Shown here: positions 8,087-17,154 of the stretch, piece by piece
Position numbering within the stretch: the stretch's first letter is position 1
How the letters are laid out: each line of letters opens with the position of its first letter
NCBI GenBank assembly: GCA_002708845.1
Contig: PAPI01000001.1
Span: 124,001-188,000, forward strand
Length of the DNA: 64,000 nucleotides
Source: Leeuwenhoekiella sp.
Lineage (GTDB): Bacteria; Bacteroidota; Bacteroidia; Flavobacteriales; Flavobacteriaceae
Reading direction: 5' to 3'
Position numbers and translations under genes: made by a program
The notes under the pieces: model-generated
Database searches by the model: none
Told to the model about the DNA's origin: nothing
What the model saw: the letters and a program-made list of their open reading frames with translations, nothing else

Positions 8087-9736
8087 ATGGGATTAATCAC
8101 TTTTGCCGCATTTACACTACTGGTGGCGGTTATTTCGTACTTCGCTTCACGTACTACAGATGAGACCACCTCAGATGGCTACTTCTTAGGAGGCCGAAGT
8201 TTAACCGGACCGGTCATTGCAGGTTCATTGCTGTTGACCAATCTATCTACAGAACAAATTATCGGGGCTAACGGTATCGGCTTTAGCGAGGGTATTCTTA
8301 TTGCAGCCTATGAAATCCTAGCAGCCGTTGCAATGGTTTTTACAGCTTTTGTACTGCTGCCTAAATACTTAAAAGGGGGTATTTCTACCATTCCACAGTT
8401 TTTAGAAAATCGCTACGGAAAACTCACGAAAACGATTGTGTCTATTCTTTTCCTGTTGGCATACGCAATTTCTATGCTTCCAACAGTTCTGTACTCCGGA
8501 GCTTTGGCAATTAATACGATGTTTGATTTGCCCGAACGTATGGGTATGTCTCCAGAATCTGCACTTTGGGTAACAGTTTGGGGTATTGGTCTTATTGGTT
8601 CAGTGTATGCAATTTTTGGTGGACTGAAAGCGGTAGCGGTTTCTGACTCAATAAACGCAATCGGACTTATTGTAGGTGGTTTATTGATTCCTGTCTTTGG
8701 ATTAATGGCAGTAGGTGACGGCAGTATTATTGACGGTATGACCGTACTTAAAACAAACCTTCCTGAGAAATTTGAAATTCTGGGTGGTCCCAATTCTTCA
8801 GTGCCGTGGACGACTCTATTCACAGGTATGGTGATTGTAAACTTTTATTATTGGGGGACCAATCAGGCTATAATTCAACGTACGCTGGGAGCAAAAAATC
8901 TTGCTGAAGGTCAAAAGGGATTGTGTCTTGCGGCTTTTGTAAAAATCTTAGGTCCCATCATCGTGGTATTACCCGGTATTATTGCCTTTCAATATTTTAA
9001 CGGAAACCTGGATAATGCTGATGAAGCGTACCCTATGCTTGTAAAAGCGGTTCTTCCTACTGCGTTTGTGGGATTCTTTGCTGCTGTATTATTTGGTGCG
9101 ATTTTGAGTTCGTTTAACTCTGCGCTCAACTCGTCGGTGACGCTTTTTGGTCTGGATCTATACAAACAATATTTCAACAATAATGCTTCAGAAAAGCAAG
9201 TGGTACGTGCAGGAAAAACCTTTGGTATTTTACTTGCTGTCTTTTCGATGTTAATCGCTCCATTACTTTACGGTGTTGAAGGAGGCATCTTCAATTATCT
9301 GCAAGAGCTTAACGGTTCTTTCAGTGTGCCAATTCTTGCGATTATTCTGGTTGGGATTTATTCTAAACGTGTTTCAGGAAAGGCAGCCAATATCGCTATT
9401 GTATTTGCAGTAGTTTCCTATTTGGTAACGCTTTATATAATAAAACCCATTATTACCGGTAATGCGATTGCTGATGCAGAATTGGGTGGAGTTACAGATG
9501 CTTCTGAGCTTGCTCAAATTGCAAAAGAGGCCTTCCCAAGTTTCTTACATATAATGGGAATCATCTTTGTACTTGTAGTGGGAATCTTATTTGGTGTAAG
9601 TAAATTCTACCCGAGAGAGACCGATTATCTTCAGGAATATACCCGTCAGGTGGACATCACTCCTTGGAAACATATGAAACTAGCCGGAATCGCAATATGC
9701 GCAATGGTAGCTGCAGTTTATATCTATTTCTCATAA
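8087..9736 (+). CDS. Sodium/sugar symporter (SSS/SLC5 family), probable arabinose importer
   Basis: Inner-membrane sodium-coupled transporter of the vSGLT type. It starts with a hydrophobic helix (MGLITFAAFTLLVAVISYF) and has about 14 membrane segments. DGYFLGGRSLTG near residue 30 is the signature after helix 1, and SLLLTNLSTEQIIGANG near 50 carries the TM2 sodium/substrate region. NFYYWGTNQAIIQRTL in the central part is the classic SSS signature, and FGAILSSFNSALNSSVTLF is the TM9 region with Ser residues suited to the Na2 site. Length 549. Its position between araD and araA makes L-arabinose the expected substrate. Neither an ABC nor a SusCD importer for arabinose is present in this window. 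Substrate is inferred from context. Confidence 0.88.
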   Translation: MGLITFAAFTLLVAVISYFASRTTDETTSDGYFLGGRSLTGPVIAGSLLLTNLSTEQIIGANGIGFSEGILIAAYEILAAVAMVFTAFVLLPKYLKGGISTIPQFLENRYGKLTKTIVSILFLLAYAISMLPTVLYSGALAINTMFDLPERMGMSPESALWVTVWGIGLIGSVYAIFGGLKAVAVSDSINAIGLIVGGLLIPVFGLMAVGDGSIIDGMTVLKTNLPEKFEILGGPNSSVPWTTLFTGMVIVNFYYWGTNQAIIQRTLGAKNLAEGQKGLCLAAFVKILGPIIVVLPGIIAFQYFNGNLDNADEAYPMLVKAVLPTAFVGFFAAVLFGAILSSFNSALNSSVTLFGLDLYKQYFNNNASEKQVVRAGKTFGILLAVFSMLIAPLLYGVEGGIFNYLQELNGSFSVPILAIILVGIYSKRVSGKAANIAIVFAVVSYLVTLYIIKPIITGNAIADAELGGVTDASELAQIAKEAFPSFLHIMGIIFVLVVGILFGVSKFYPRETDYLQEYTRQVDITPWKHMKLAGIAICAMVAAVYIYFS

Positions 9737-9778
9737 AGAAATTAAGCCTAATTAAATTTTTAAGAATACAATCCTTCT

Positions 9779-11290
9779 ATGAATTACAATATTGATCAAT
9801 ACGAAGTCTGGTTTGTTACAGGAACACAGCATTTATATGGTGAAGAAACCCTAAAACAAGTTGCATCTCACTCTCAGGAAATTGCAAAAGGACTTAATGG
9901 TTCTCAAGATATCCCGATTAAAATCGTTTATAAAGATTTAGTAAAAACACCTAACGAGATTACAGACCTGTGTCTGGAAGCTAACGGTAATAAAAACTGT
10001 ATCGGTTTAATCTTATGGATGCACACCTTTTCACCTGCAAAAATGTGGATTAAAGGTCTTAACCTGCTGACCAAGCCGGTTTGTCATTTGCACACTCAGT
10101 TTAATGCGGCGATTCCGTGGGATAAAATTGATATGGATTTTATGAATCTGAATCAATCTGCACATGGAGATCGTGAATTTGGTTTTATGATGTCGCGTAT
10201 GCGTAAAAAGCGTAAAGTGGTTGTAGGCCACTGGCAGGAAGCTCGTGTACAGCAAAAGCTTGGTGTTTTTACCCGTGTAGCTTTGGGCTGGAATGAATTC
10301 CAGAATCTTAAAGTTGCCCGTATTGGCGACAATATGCGCGAAGTAGCAGTGACTGAAGGGGATAAGGTAGAAGCACAAATGCGTTTTGGTTTTACCATAA
10401 ATGGTTTTGATTCTTCAGATATCGTTGCGAAAATCAATGAGATTAAGCAGGAAGATCTGGATGCACTTTTGAATACTTATGAAACCGAATACAATTTAGC
10501 CGATAAAATAAAAGAAGGTGGCGAGCAACGTCAATCCTTAGTTGATGCAGCCAAAATTGAATTGGGACTTCGAGCTTTCTTAGAAGAAGGTGGTTTTGGA
10601 GCGTTTACAGATACGTTTGAAAACTTAGGAGAACTGAAGCAATTACCCGGTATCGCAACGCAGCGCCTAATGGCAGATGGTTATGGTTTTGGCGGGGAAG
10701 GCGACTGGAAAACAGCAGCGATGGTGCGCGCTATGAAAGTGATGGCGATAGGTCTTGAAGGTGGAACTTCTTTTATGGAAGATTACACCTATCACTTTAC
10801 ACCAAAAGGTTCCTACGTTCTTGGATCACACATGCTTGAGATTTGTCCTTCTATTGCTGATGCAAAGCCCAGTTGTGAAGTACACCCACTTGGGATAGGT
10901 GGTAAGGAAGATCCTGCTCGTTTGGTATTTAATTCACCTGGAGGTCCTGCAATTAATGCTTCATTGGTTGATATGGGTAATCGTTTCAGACTTATTGTAA
11001 ACGAAGTGGAAGCCATAAAACCGGAAGCTGATTTGCCTCATTTACCTGTGGCTCGTGTGCTTTGGGATTGTAAACCCAATCTCGATATTGCTGCTACCAC
11101 CTGGATTTTAGCGGGAGGAGCCCACCATACGGTTTACAGTCAGGCGGTGACTACTGAATTTATGGAAGATTTTGCCGATATTGCAGGCATTGAACTTGTG
11201 GTGATAGACGATCAAACGCGGGTGCGTGATTTTAAAGACACGCTTAATGCCAATGAAGCTTATTATCATTTGTTTCAGCATAGAATGTAA
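9779..11290 (+). CDS. araA: L-arabinose isomerase
   Basis: Converts L-arabinose to L-ribulose, the first catabolic step, with a divalent metal such as Mn. Length 503 compares with 500 for E. coli AraA. The metal-site residues can be aligned: Glu307 (GGEGDW), Glu334 (SFMEDY), His351 (LGSHML) and His449-His450 (GGAHHTVYS). The N-terminus [16 protein letters not shown] is the family hallmark. It lies 42 bases after the symporter and 19 bases before the mutarotase lipoprotein. The araB-araD-transporter-araA order is common in Bacteroidota. I see no truncation or frame problem. Confidence 0.96.
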   Translation: MNYNIDQYEVWFVTGTQHLYGEETLKQVASHSQEIAKGLNGSQDIPIKIVYKDLVKTPNEITDLCLEANGNKNCIGLILWMHTFSPAKMWIKGLNLLTKPVCHLHTQFNAAIPWDKIDMDFMNLNQSAHGDREFGFMMSRMRKKRKVVVGHWQEARVQQKLGVFTRVALGWNEFQNLKVARIGDNMREVAVTEGDKVEAQMRFGFTINGFDSSDIVAKINEIKQEDLDALLNTYETEYNLADKIKEGGEQRQSLVDAAKIELGLRAFLEEGGFGAFTDTFENLGELKQLPGIATQRLMADGYGFGGEGDWKTAAMVRAMKVMAIGLEGGTSFMEDYTYHFTPKGSYVLGSHMLEICPSIADAKPSCEVHPLGIGGKEDPARLVFNSPGGPAINASLVDMGNRFRLIVNEVEAIKPEADLPHLPVARVLWDCKPNLDIAATTWILAGGAHHTVYSQAVTTEFMEDFADIAGIELVVIDDQTRVRDFKDTLNANEAYYHLFQHRM

Positions 11291-11309
11291 TTAACAACCT
11301 AGCATCTTA

Positions 11310-12500
11310 ATGTTTATGAATGTAATTAAAAAATTAATGGTCGTTCCCGTCGTGTTGGGAATGGCTTTTACCGCGGTTAATTGTAAAAACGAAACTAAAA
11401 AAGACGAGACCGCTGTCGTGGAGGAAATGCCACAGGCATCAATTACCAAGTCCGATTTTGGAATGTTTCAGGACAGTATACCGGTTGAGAAATATGCTTT
11501 AGTCAACGCAAATGGAATGGAAGTAGATGTCATCACTTACGGTGGTATCATCACCAGTTTAAAAGCACCAAGCCAGGACAGTACGTTTCAGGATGTGGTT
11601 TTAGGCTTTGATAGCCTGGATCAGTACGTTGAAGGTTCACCGTATTTTGGAGCAATTATTGGTCGCTACGGAAACCGAATTGCTAAAGGAGAATTTAAGC
11701 TGGACGGAGAAACCTACAAGTTGCCAGCAAATGATGGCGAAAACAGTCTTCACGGTGGAACCGCCGGTTTTGACAAAGTGGTTTGGAATGCCGAAGAAGT
11801 AAAAGACGGCGATAACGTAGGTTTAAAACTTACCTATTTAAGTCCTGATGGCGATATGGGATACCCGGGTAATTTAGAAACTACCGTGACCTATACCTTA
11901 CAGGCAGATAATACGTTGATGGTAAAGTATGAAGCTACTACCGATAAACCTACAGTGGTTAATTTGACACAGCATTCGTATTTCAATCTTTCCGGAGATT
12001 TTGACAAGACTATTTTAGATACCGAAATAATGATCAACGCAGATCAATACCTGCCTGTTGATGCCGGTTTAATCCCTACCGGAGAACTTAAATCTGTTGC
12101 AGGAACACCTTTTGATTTTAATAAGCCAAAGAAAATTGGTGCTGAAATCAATGAGGAAAATGATCAATTGAAAAAAGGATTAGGTTACGACCATTGCTGG
12201 ATTTTAAATGGAACCGGTGGCGAAATGAAACTTGCAGCTACTGCTCTTGATCCTGAAAGCGGAAGGTTTATGGAAATTATGACAACCGAGCCTGCTATTC
12301 AGTTTTACACGGGTAACTTCTTGGATGGAACGCTCACTCAGAAGGGTGGTGAAGGCACCTACGCGTATCGTAGTGGTTTTTGTTTAGAAACTCAGCATTA
12401 TCCAGATTCACCAAATCAGGCTGATTTTCCTTCAACGGTTCTTAAGCCCGGTGAAAAATATGAAACTACAACTTCCTTTAAGTTTTCTGTTAGGGAATAA
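11310..12500 (+). CDS. galM: Aldose 1-epimerase (mutarotase), lipoprotein
   Basis: Interconverts the alpha and beta anomers of free aldoses, here likely arabinose released in the periplasm. The N-terminus is a lipoprotein signal with a Cys at about residue 26 (TAVNCKNE) followed by a short charged linker, so the protein is probably anchored to a membrane. The catalytic domain begins near residue 48. HGGTAGFDKVVW and TQHSYFNLSG carry the two active-site His residues, and the Glu in FCLETQHYPDSPNQ is the expected base. Two in-frame ATGs exist (11310 and 11316); the second gives the cleaner n-region MNVIKK. A strong terminator follows 21 bases after the stop, closing the arabinose operon. Confidence 0.92.
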   Translation: MFMNVIKKLMVVPVVLGMAFTAVNCKNETKKDETAVVEEMPQASITKSDFGMFQDSIPVEKYALVNANGMEVDVITYGGIITSLKAPSQDSTFQDVVLGFDSLDQYVEGSPYFGAIIGRYGNRIAKGEFKLDGETYKLPANDGENSLHGGTAGFDKVVWNAEEVKDGDNVGLKLTYLSPDGDMGYPGNLETTVTYTLQADNTLMVKYEATTDKPTVVNLTQHSYFNLSGDFDKTILDTEIMINADQYLPVDAGLIPTGELKSVAGTPFDFNKPKKIGAEINEENDQLKKGLGYDHCWILNGTGGEMKLAATALDPESGRFMEIMTTEPAIQFYTGNFLDGTLTQKGGEGTYAYRSGFCLETQHYPDSPNQADFPSTVLKPGEKYETTTSFKFSVRE

Positions 12501-12521
12501 TTCGAGATTAGTGTTTAATCT

Positions 12522-12557
12522 AAAAAATCCCGTTGCCATTAGGTAACGGGATTTTTT
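12522..12557. terminator. Bidirectional rho-independent terminator
   Basis: A-tract, stem AATCCCGTTGCC, loop ATTA, stem GGTAACGGGATT and a T-tract, with one G-T wobble. It sits between the convergent mutarotase gene and the YdeI-like gene, ends 1 base before the latter's stop, and can serve both. Confidence 0.9.
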
Positions 12558-12558
12558 G

Positions 12559-13128
12559 TTAGGAGCGTTTCTTGATATTTTTAGTACAGAGTTCTACGAT
12601 CTCCACAATACGCTTTTGACGGGTCTCTTCACGTTTCGCCTGATTGAGCCAATAGAGGTAACTCTTTCGATAGCCTTTTGAAAAGCCGAGGTAGTTGGCA
12701 TAAGCTTTAGGGTTTTTATCAAAAGCTTTTTTCAAATCACGAGGGATAATGCCTTTTTCAACATCATCCAGTAAATTCCAGGCGCCATTTTGTTTTGCGG
12801 TCTCTATCGCTTCCAGTCCGCTACTGTGCATTAGTCCGGCTTCAGCGAGTTGAGCGACATAGTCTTTATTGATTGCGCTCCAGCCGCTGTTAGGCTTACG
12901 CTTGCAGAAGTATTGCTTTCGTCTTTTATCGTCAATGGGGCGCACGGTGCTATCAATCCAACCGTAGCAAATCGCGACCTGCACCGCTTCTTCCCAGCGC
13001 ATGCTTTCTTCTTCACAATCCACTTTATAAAAAATCAATTCAACGCCCGCACTGGTTGCGTGATTATCGTGTAACCACGCCCTCCATTCCTTTGTATTTT
13101 TAAAATAATGAAGAGGTCTTTTAGACAT
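12559..13128 (-). CDS. YdeI/OmpD-associated family protein
   Basis: A 189-residue cytoplasmic protein of the bacteriocin-protection YdeI/OmpD-associated family; its molecular role is not established. The N-terminal part has the family pattern: SAGVELIFYK, SMRWEEAVQVAICYGWIDS near residues 40-57, then RKQYFCKRKPNSGWSAINK. The C-terminal helix-rich part (ALKKAF-like segment, AYANYLGFSKGYRKSYLYWL and NQAKREETRQKRI) is the OmdA-type tail. The last residues are very basic. It starts 7 bases upstream of the M1 peptidase's stop on the same strand, i.e. downstream of that gene in transcription, so it may be the last gene of a peptidase-containing unit. No signal peptide. Confidence 0.85.
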   Translation of the reverse strand: MSKRPLHYFKNTKEWRAWLHDNHATSAGVELIFYKVDCEEESMRWEEAVQVAICYGWIDSTVRPIDDKRRKQYFCKRKPNSGWSAINKDYVAQLAEAGLMHSSGLEAIETAKQNGAWNLLDDVEKGIIPRDLKKAFDKNPKAYANYLGFSKGYRKSYLYWLNQAKREETRQKRIVEIVELCTKNIKKRS

Positions 13129-13135
13129 AGGCAGT

Positions 13136-14833
13136 TTATTTTAACTTTTCAGATTCGATATAGAAATTTCGGTCTATGGCAAATTCTTCAATAGGGGAAT
13201 TTAAAGTTTCACTTTTCCAGGCTGCTGTTGGATAGATCCATTTTTCAGTCTCATTGAGTTGAACTTTTACCGGCATATCAAAGCCTTCCACAATATCCGC
13301 ATAGCGGAATTTCAACGTATTTCCTTCGATCTTGTATTCGAGTTCGGGAATCATGGTTGTTCTTAAATACTGGTCCCAGAATTCGGTTAAATCAATCCCA
13401 CTCTGGTCACTGATGTATTTTTCAACCTGTGCTGAAGTCACCGTTTTATGATAAAATTCCTGATTCAATCCACGTAAAATTTGGCGCCACTTTTCATCAT
13501 CTTCAATAAGCTGGCGTAGGGTGTGCAGGACATTAGCACCTTTATAATACATATCGCCGCTACCTTCACGATCTACCCCGTAAGTCCCTATAATTGGGCG
13601 GTCATTGCGGATGGCGTTGCGTGTGCCAATCACATAGTCTGCTGCAGCCTGTTTCCCAAAATGATAATCCAGATACAGATTTTCTGAATAGGCTGTAAAA
13701 CCTTCGTGTACCCACATGTCAGCAACATCTTTATTGGTGATGTTATTTGCAAACCACTCGTGACCGCTTTCGTGAATGATGATAAAATCAAACTTTAGAC
13801 CCCAACCGGTTCCTGAAAGATCACGGCCCAAATAGCCATTCTCATAACGATTGCCGTAGGTTACATTGCTTTGGTGTTCCATACCTAAATAGGGGACTTC
13901 TACCAGTTTATAACCGTCCTCATAAAATGGGTAAGGGCCAAACCAATGTTCAAAGGCTTCTAGCATCATAGGTACCTGCTTGAACTGGTTTTTAGCTTTC
14001 CCCAAATTCTCTTTCAACACATAAAAGTTTAAATCAAGTGGTCCCTTTTCGCCCTCATAAGTATCTGAAAAGTGCGCATAATCAGCAATGTCTGCACTCA
14101 CTCCATAACTGTTAATAGGGTTTTTTACTGCCCAGTGATAGGTTGAAGTAGTTGCAGTTTGAGAACTATCTACAAGTCTCCCATTACCAACTGCCATAAG
14201 ACCTTTGGGTACGGTGATACTGAGATCAAGGCTATCTACCTCATCGTAGGGAATGTCTTTATTTGGCCACCATATTGAAGATCCTATTCCCTGATTTGCA
14301 TTAGCTGCAAACGCATTACCGGAAGCATCTTTTTGCCAGGTCCAGCCGCCATCCCAGGGTAGGCGTGCACCCACTACCGGTTTACCTTCAAAAACGAGTT
14401 CAATAGTATTTACTGCACCTTTTTCTTGCTTTTGGTCAAGATTTATAAAATGCGCTAGTCCGTTTTTTTCAATTGCTAAATCCTTCCCATTTTGAATAGC
14501 TTTAACTAATTGCATGGGTTCCTGTAGGTCAATCTGCATAACTTGATAAGGTTTTAAAACCGTATAGGTAACCGTATTTTTTCCGGAAATAAATTCCTGA
14601 TCGGGATCAATGTCAACCTTTAAATCGTAATGATTCAAGTCCCACCAGGCTCGCTCTGGCGTAATACTTCCTTTTAGGGTATCTTGTTGGGTAAAATTTT
14701 GTTGCAGCGACTGTGCTTCGGCACAACTGCAAAATAAAAGACCACAGATGGCGCTTGTTGTTAAAAGCTTAGTTGAAAATGCGTTTATCGAGCGGAAAGC
14801 TGCTTTTTGATTGAATTTTAATGTCTTTAGCAT
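13136..14833 (-). CDS. M1 family metallopeptidase (aminopeptidase), exported
   Basis: Gluzincin aminopeptidase. HESGHEWFANN is the HExxH zinc motif with catalytic Glu, and the third ligand Glu is in WVHEGFTAYSE about 18 residues later. WDGGWTWQKD upstream takes the place of the GxMEN substrate loop, and NVTYGNRY lies before the zinc site. The N-terminal beta-domain starts around residue 55. The first 40 residues contain a signal peptide with a cysteine-rich h/c-region (LLFCSCAEAQ), so either signal peptidase I or lipoprotein processing is possible. The protein is 565 residues, shorter than full four-domain M1 enzymes; it lacks most of the C-terminal helical domain. The only ATG before the signal is at 14833, so the gene overlaps the toxin gene by 65 bases. 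Confidence 0.9.
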   Translation of the reverse strand: MLKTLKFNQKAAFRSINAFSTKLLTTSAICGLLFCSCAEAQSLQQNFTQQDTLKGSITPERAWWDLNHYDLKVDIDPDQEFISGKNTVTYTVLKPYQVMQIDLQEPMQLVKAIQNGKDLAIEKNGLAHFINLDQKQEKGAVNTIELVFEGKPVVGARLPWDGGWTWQKDASGNAFAANANQGIGSSIWWPNKDIPYDEVDSLDLSITVPKGLMAVGNGRLVDSSQTATTSTYHWAVKNPINSYGVSADIADYAHFSDTYEGEKGPLDLNFYVLKENLGKAKNQFKQVPMMLEAFEHWFGPYPFYEDGYKLVEVPYLGMEHQSNVTYGNRYENGYLGRDLSGTGWGLKFDFIIIHESGHEWFANNITNKDVADMWVHEGFTAYSENLYLDYHFGKQAAADYVIGTRNAIRNDRPIIGTYGVDREGSGDMYYKGANVLHTLRQLIEDDEKWRQILRGLNQEFYHKTVTSAQVEKYISDQSGIDLTEFWDQYLRTTMIPELEYKIEGNTLKFRYADIVEGFDMPVKVQLNETEKWIYPTAAWKSETLNSPIEEFAIDRNFYIESEKLK

Positions 14834-15227
14834 CGGGATGATTGAGATTGATTAAATAATTAAAGTCGCCCAGAACAACTGCTGAAGGTACTTTTAAGAT
14901 TGCAAATTTAGCATCAGTTACAAACTGATCACCAAATTCCTTAGTATTTAAATTATAGGGAAAATCGTTCCAAAATTCTGGAAGGGCGTTATTTTTTAGT
15001 GTTTTTATTTTTAGCGTATCGGGAATGAAGATTTCAAGCATCATAAAATCGGAAGGCAATGCAGCAATACTTAGATGAACAGCCACTTCGGCAAGTGCCA
15101 ACGCCCGACTTTGAGCAGTATACACAAGTTCTACACCTTTACTGTTCCAACGAGCTCCACGCAGTGCAGCACCTTTCCCCGATAGGGAATCAGCATATTT
15201 TTTTCTAGATAGCCGGTAAACAAGCAT
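14769..15227 (-). CDS. RES-domain toxin (NAD-degrading family)
   Basis: Toxin half of a type II RES/Xre module. Characterised RES toxins deplete cellular NAD+ by phosphorolysis or hydrolysis. The three name-giving residues are present: Arg26 in GARWN, Glu47 in LAEVAVHL and Ser115 in VPSAVV, with Tyr36 in VYTAQS nearby. The 152-residue length is normal, so the toxin looks intact. Its ATG overlaps the antitoxin stop by one base (TAATG arrangement), which couples translation. The 3' end runs 65 bases into the start of the M1 peptidase gene in another frame. Confidence 0.9.
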   Translation of the reverse strand: MLVYRLSRKKYADSLSGKGAALRGARWNSKGVELVYTAQSRALALAEVAVHLSIAALPSDFMMLEIFIPDTLKIKTLKNNALPEFWNDFPYNLNTKEFGDQFVTDAKFAILKVPSAVVLGDFNYLINLNHPDAKDIKIQSKSSFPLDKRIFN

Positions 15228-15715
15228 TAAGCGAAAATACCCTGGTCAATATGATGCAACTCGTTTAACACGATGTTTTTACCAAATGAATTACTTAAAA
15301 GATCTATGGGCTTGAAGCTACCCAAAGCAAAGCTGGGTGTATTGAGCCAGTCGTAAAATTGCTTACGTGAATCAAAGACCTGAGCACCAAGCTGTGTTAC
15401 CTCTGCGAGTTCAAAAATTTTCTCGGCGTGAGCCGGTTTAAAAATATGATCACCTGAAGCTTTAAAACGATCTAATGAACGCCTTGAAATATTTAAAAAA
15501 TTTGCCCATTCATCATCGTCAAAAGGAGATTCTTCTTTGATAAGCTTAAAAATACGATAGGGAATGCCACTATTAATGGCATGTACCACGCGCATAGGAC
15601 TATCTAAAAAAGTATCATAAGCGACAGCGGGCTCATTTACCTGCCCTGTATTTTCTGAAAGACCGGAGTAATACTGTTGTATCTCCTGATCTAGTTTTTT
15701 ATATACATCATTCAT
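15227..15715 (-). CDS. Xre/MbcA/ParS-family antitoxin of the RES module
   Basis: Antitoxin that binds and inhibits the RES toxin and usually represses its own promoter. The central part has an Xre-like helix-turn-helix (DEWANFLNISRRSLDRFK, about residues 67-84). The C-terminal DUF2384-like region (HAEKIFELAEVTQLGAQVF, then WLNTPSFALGSFKPIDLL) is the toxin-binding part. LGSFKPIDLLSNSFG near the end is the usual signature. A TTG nine bases upstream could also start the frame, but the ATG at 15715 gives the standard MNDVYKKL start and sits properly behind the predicted promoter. The gene is 162 residues and directly precedes the toxin, as expected in this family. Confidence 0.9.
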   Translation of the reverse strand: MNDVYKKLDQEIQQYYSGLSENTGQVNEPAVAYDTFLDSPMRVVHAINSGIPYRIFKLIKEESPFDDDEWANFLNISRRSLDRFKASGDHIFKPAHAEKIFELAEVTQLGAQVFDSRKQFYDWLNTPSFALGSFKPIDLLSNSFGKNIVLNELHHIDQGIFA

Positions 15716-15719
15716 AATT

Positions 15720-15762
15720 GACAAATTTCAGTAAAATTAAGACATTTGTCTAATATAAGCAA
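15720..15762 (-). promoter_or_regulatory. Toxin-antitoxin promoter and candidate autoregulatory operator
   Basis: On the minus strand a TTG (15762-15760) is separated by 20 bases from TAATTTTA (15739-15732), close to the Bacteroidota -33/-7 pattern. The inverted repeat GACAAAT (15720-15726) and ATTTGTC (15744-15750), spaced 17 bases, brackets the -7 box. Antitoxin binding there could block transcription. No binding data exist for this site. Confidence 0.5.
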
Positions 15763-15765
15763 TTT

Positions 15766-17121
15766 TTAGCGCATAATTCCATTTGGGAAAACAACCGGAC
15801 TTTCATGACCATTTGCTCCCACAGCTGAAACTCCAAAGAAAAAATTGTCTATCACAATACCTTTGAGCATCGTTTCGGTAACATCACCTACATAACGGCT
15901 GTGATCCCAAGTGGGAGAGGTGGTGTCCCGCCAGTAAATTTTGTATCCGACAGCTCCGTCTACTTTGCTCCATTCTAGTTTTACATCAGCTTCCACAATA
16001 CCACCTATTTTTACCGTTTCTGGTGCCGGTGGTGCCCAGGCAAGACCCGCCAGATTAATCGCATTTACAGCGGTGAGTTTTGCAGCATAGGGGAAGTTTA
16101 CGTGCTCAACGGTATCTCCGTAATCAATACCATCCTCGGTACGTATATCTTGATGCTGCTGGGTATAGTTTTCGTGAGCCTCCATGATTCGAATTCCGGC
16201 GAAGCCAAGGTCATTAAAAGGACGATGATGCCCGCCACGACCAAAACGATCCAGGCGATAAATCATCATGGGGTTCATCTCGGGCATATATTTTTTGACA
16301 TTACCATAAACATAACGCGCCAATTGGCGAGAGATACCATCAACTTCGCCACCATAAAATCGACGTGCATTGCGTTCTCTTTCACTTTCTTCTTTTGCTG
16401 TTATAGGCTCAGAAAAAATTCTAAAATCCCGATTGCTGATTACGCCATCTACACCTTTTATGTTTCCGATCATATCATTATTGAGAATACCGATGATATC
16501 CCAATCTTGTTTTACCGCATATTCAGCCAGTCCCTTCCCTCCAAAGAGGCCTTGTTCTTCACCGCTCAGTCCTACGTAAATAATGCTATTTTCAAATTTA
16601 TATTTGGAAAGAACCCGTGCAGCTTCCATCGTACCGGCCATTCCGCTGGCATTGTCGTTAGCGCCTGGAGCATCGGTTTCAAAATCCATGGTATTGCTGG
16701 CTCTGGAGTCAATGTCCCCGCTCATAATGATATAGCGGTTGGGATATTTGGTCCCTTTTTGAATCGCAACAACATTTACCACATAAGCTTCTTTAGGAAT
16801 ACGGCTTCCCATATCTGGTGTTACCAGATCCTTTTGATAAAAAACATCCAGACAATCCCCACAGTTTTGTGAAGTTTTATCAAACTCCGCCTTTATAAAG
16901 CGCCGTGCAGCACCAATGCCGCGCGTATCACTTAGTGTATCGCTAAAGGTGTTACGCGTACCAAAACCGGCAAGAGCCCGTACATCTTTTTCAATGCGAT
17001 CTGCAGATACGGCATCAATAATACCATAGATGCGCAAATCGGTTTCAGCAGGTACATTGTTTTGAGCTTGAAAGCTCTGAATACCAAGCGCAATAAGCAA
17101 TAGGGGGAAAATCTTTTTCAT
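15766..17121 (-). CDS. M28 family metallopeptidase, exported, with C-terminal fibronectin-III-like domain
   Basis: Co-catalytic zinc peptidase secreted to the periplasm or beyond. The signal peptide is residues 1-20 (SFQAQ). Metal-site residues are Asp136 and Asp138 (GDIDSR), Asp156 (GANDNASG), Glu188-Glu189 (SGEEQGL), Asp216 (LNNDMIG) and a late His in AHENYTQQHQD. At Asp136 most family members have His (GxHxDS), so the first ligand is substituted. About residues 360-451 form a fibronectin-III-like module (VKLEWSKVDGAVGYKIYW). No T9SS sorting domain is visible at the C-terminus. It lies between the OtsA-OtsB fusion and the toxin-antitoxin genes, all on the minus strand, 33 bases after the former. 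Confidence 0.88.
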   Translation of the reverse strand: MKKIFPLLLIALGIQSFQAQNNVPAETDLRIYGIIDAVSADRIEKDVRALAGFGTRNTFSDTLSDTRGIGAARRFIKAEFDKTSQNCGDCLDVFYQKDLVTPDMGSRIPKEAYVVNVVAIQKGTKYPNRYIIMSGDIDSRASNTMDFETDAPGANDNASGMAGTMEAARVLSKYKFENSIIYVGLSGEEQGLFGGKGLAEYAVKQDWDIIGILNNDMIGNIKGVDGVISNRDFRIFSEPITAKEESERERNARRFYGGEVDGISRQLARYVYGNVKKYMPEMNPMMIYRLDRFGRGGHHRPFNDLGFAGIRIMEAHENYTQQHQDIRTEDGIDYGDTVEHVNFPYAAKLTAVNAINLAGLAWAPPAPETVKIGGIVEADVKLEWSKVDGAVGYKIYWRDTTSPTWDHSRYVGDVTETMLKGIVIDNFFFGVSAVGANGHESPVVFPNGIMR

Positions 17122-17154
17122 ATATTTTTAGGTGAATTTAAAGAAAATTGAAAA

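Noticed and set aside
15716-15724. TTG at 15724 as start of the antitoxin (adds MSI)
   Set aside because: The ATG at 15715 gives the standard start, and the extra residues fall into the predicted operator repeat.
16102-16872. 256-codon + strand ORF within the M28 gene
   Set aside because: Mirror of a real coding strand; residues such as repeated His/Ile/Phe runs show no domain.
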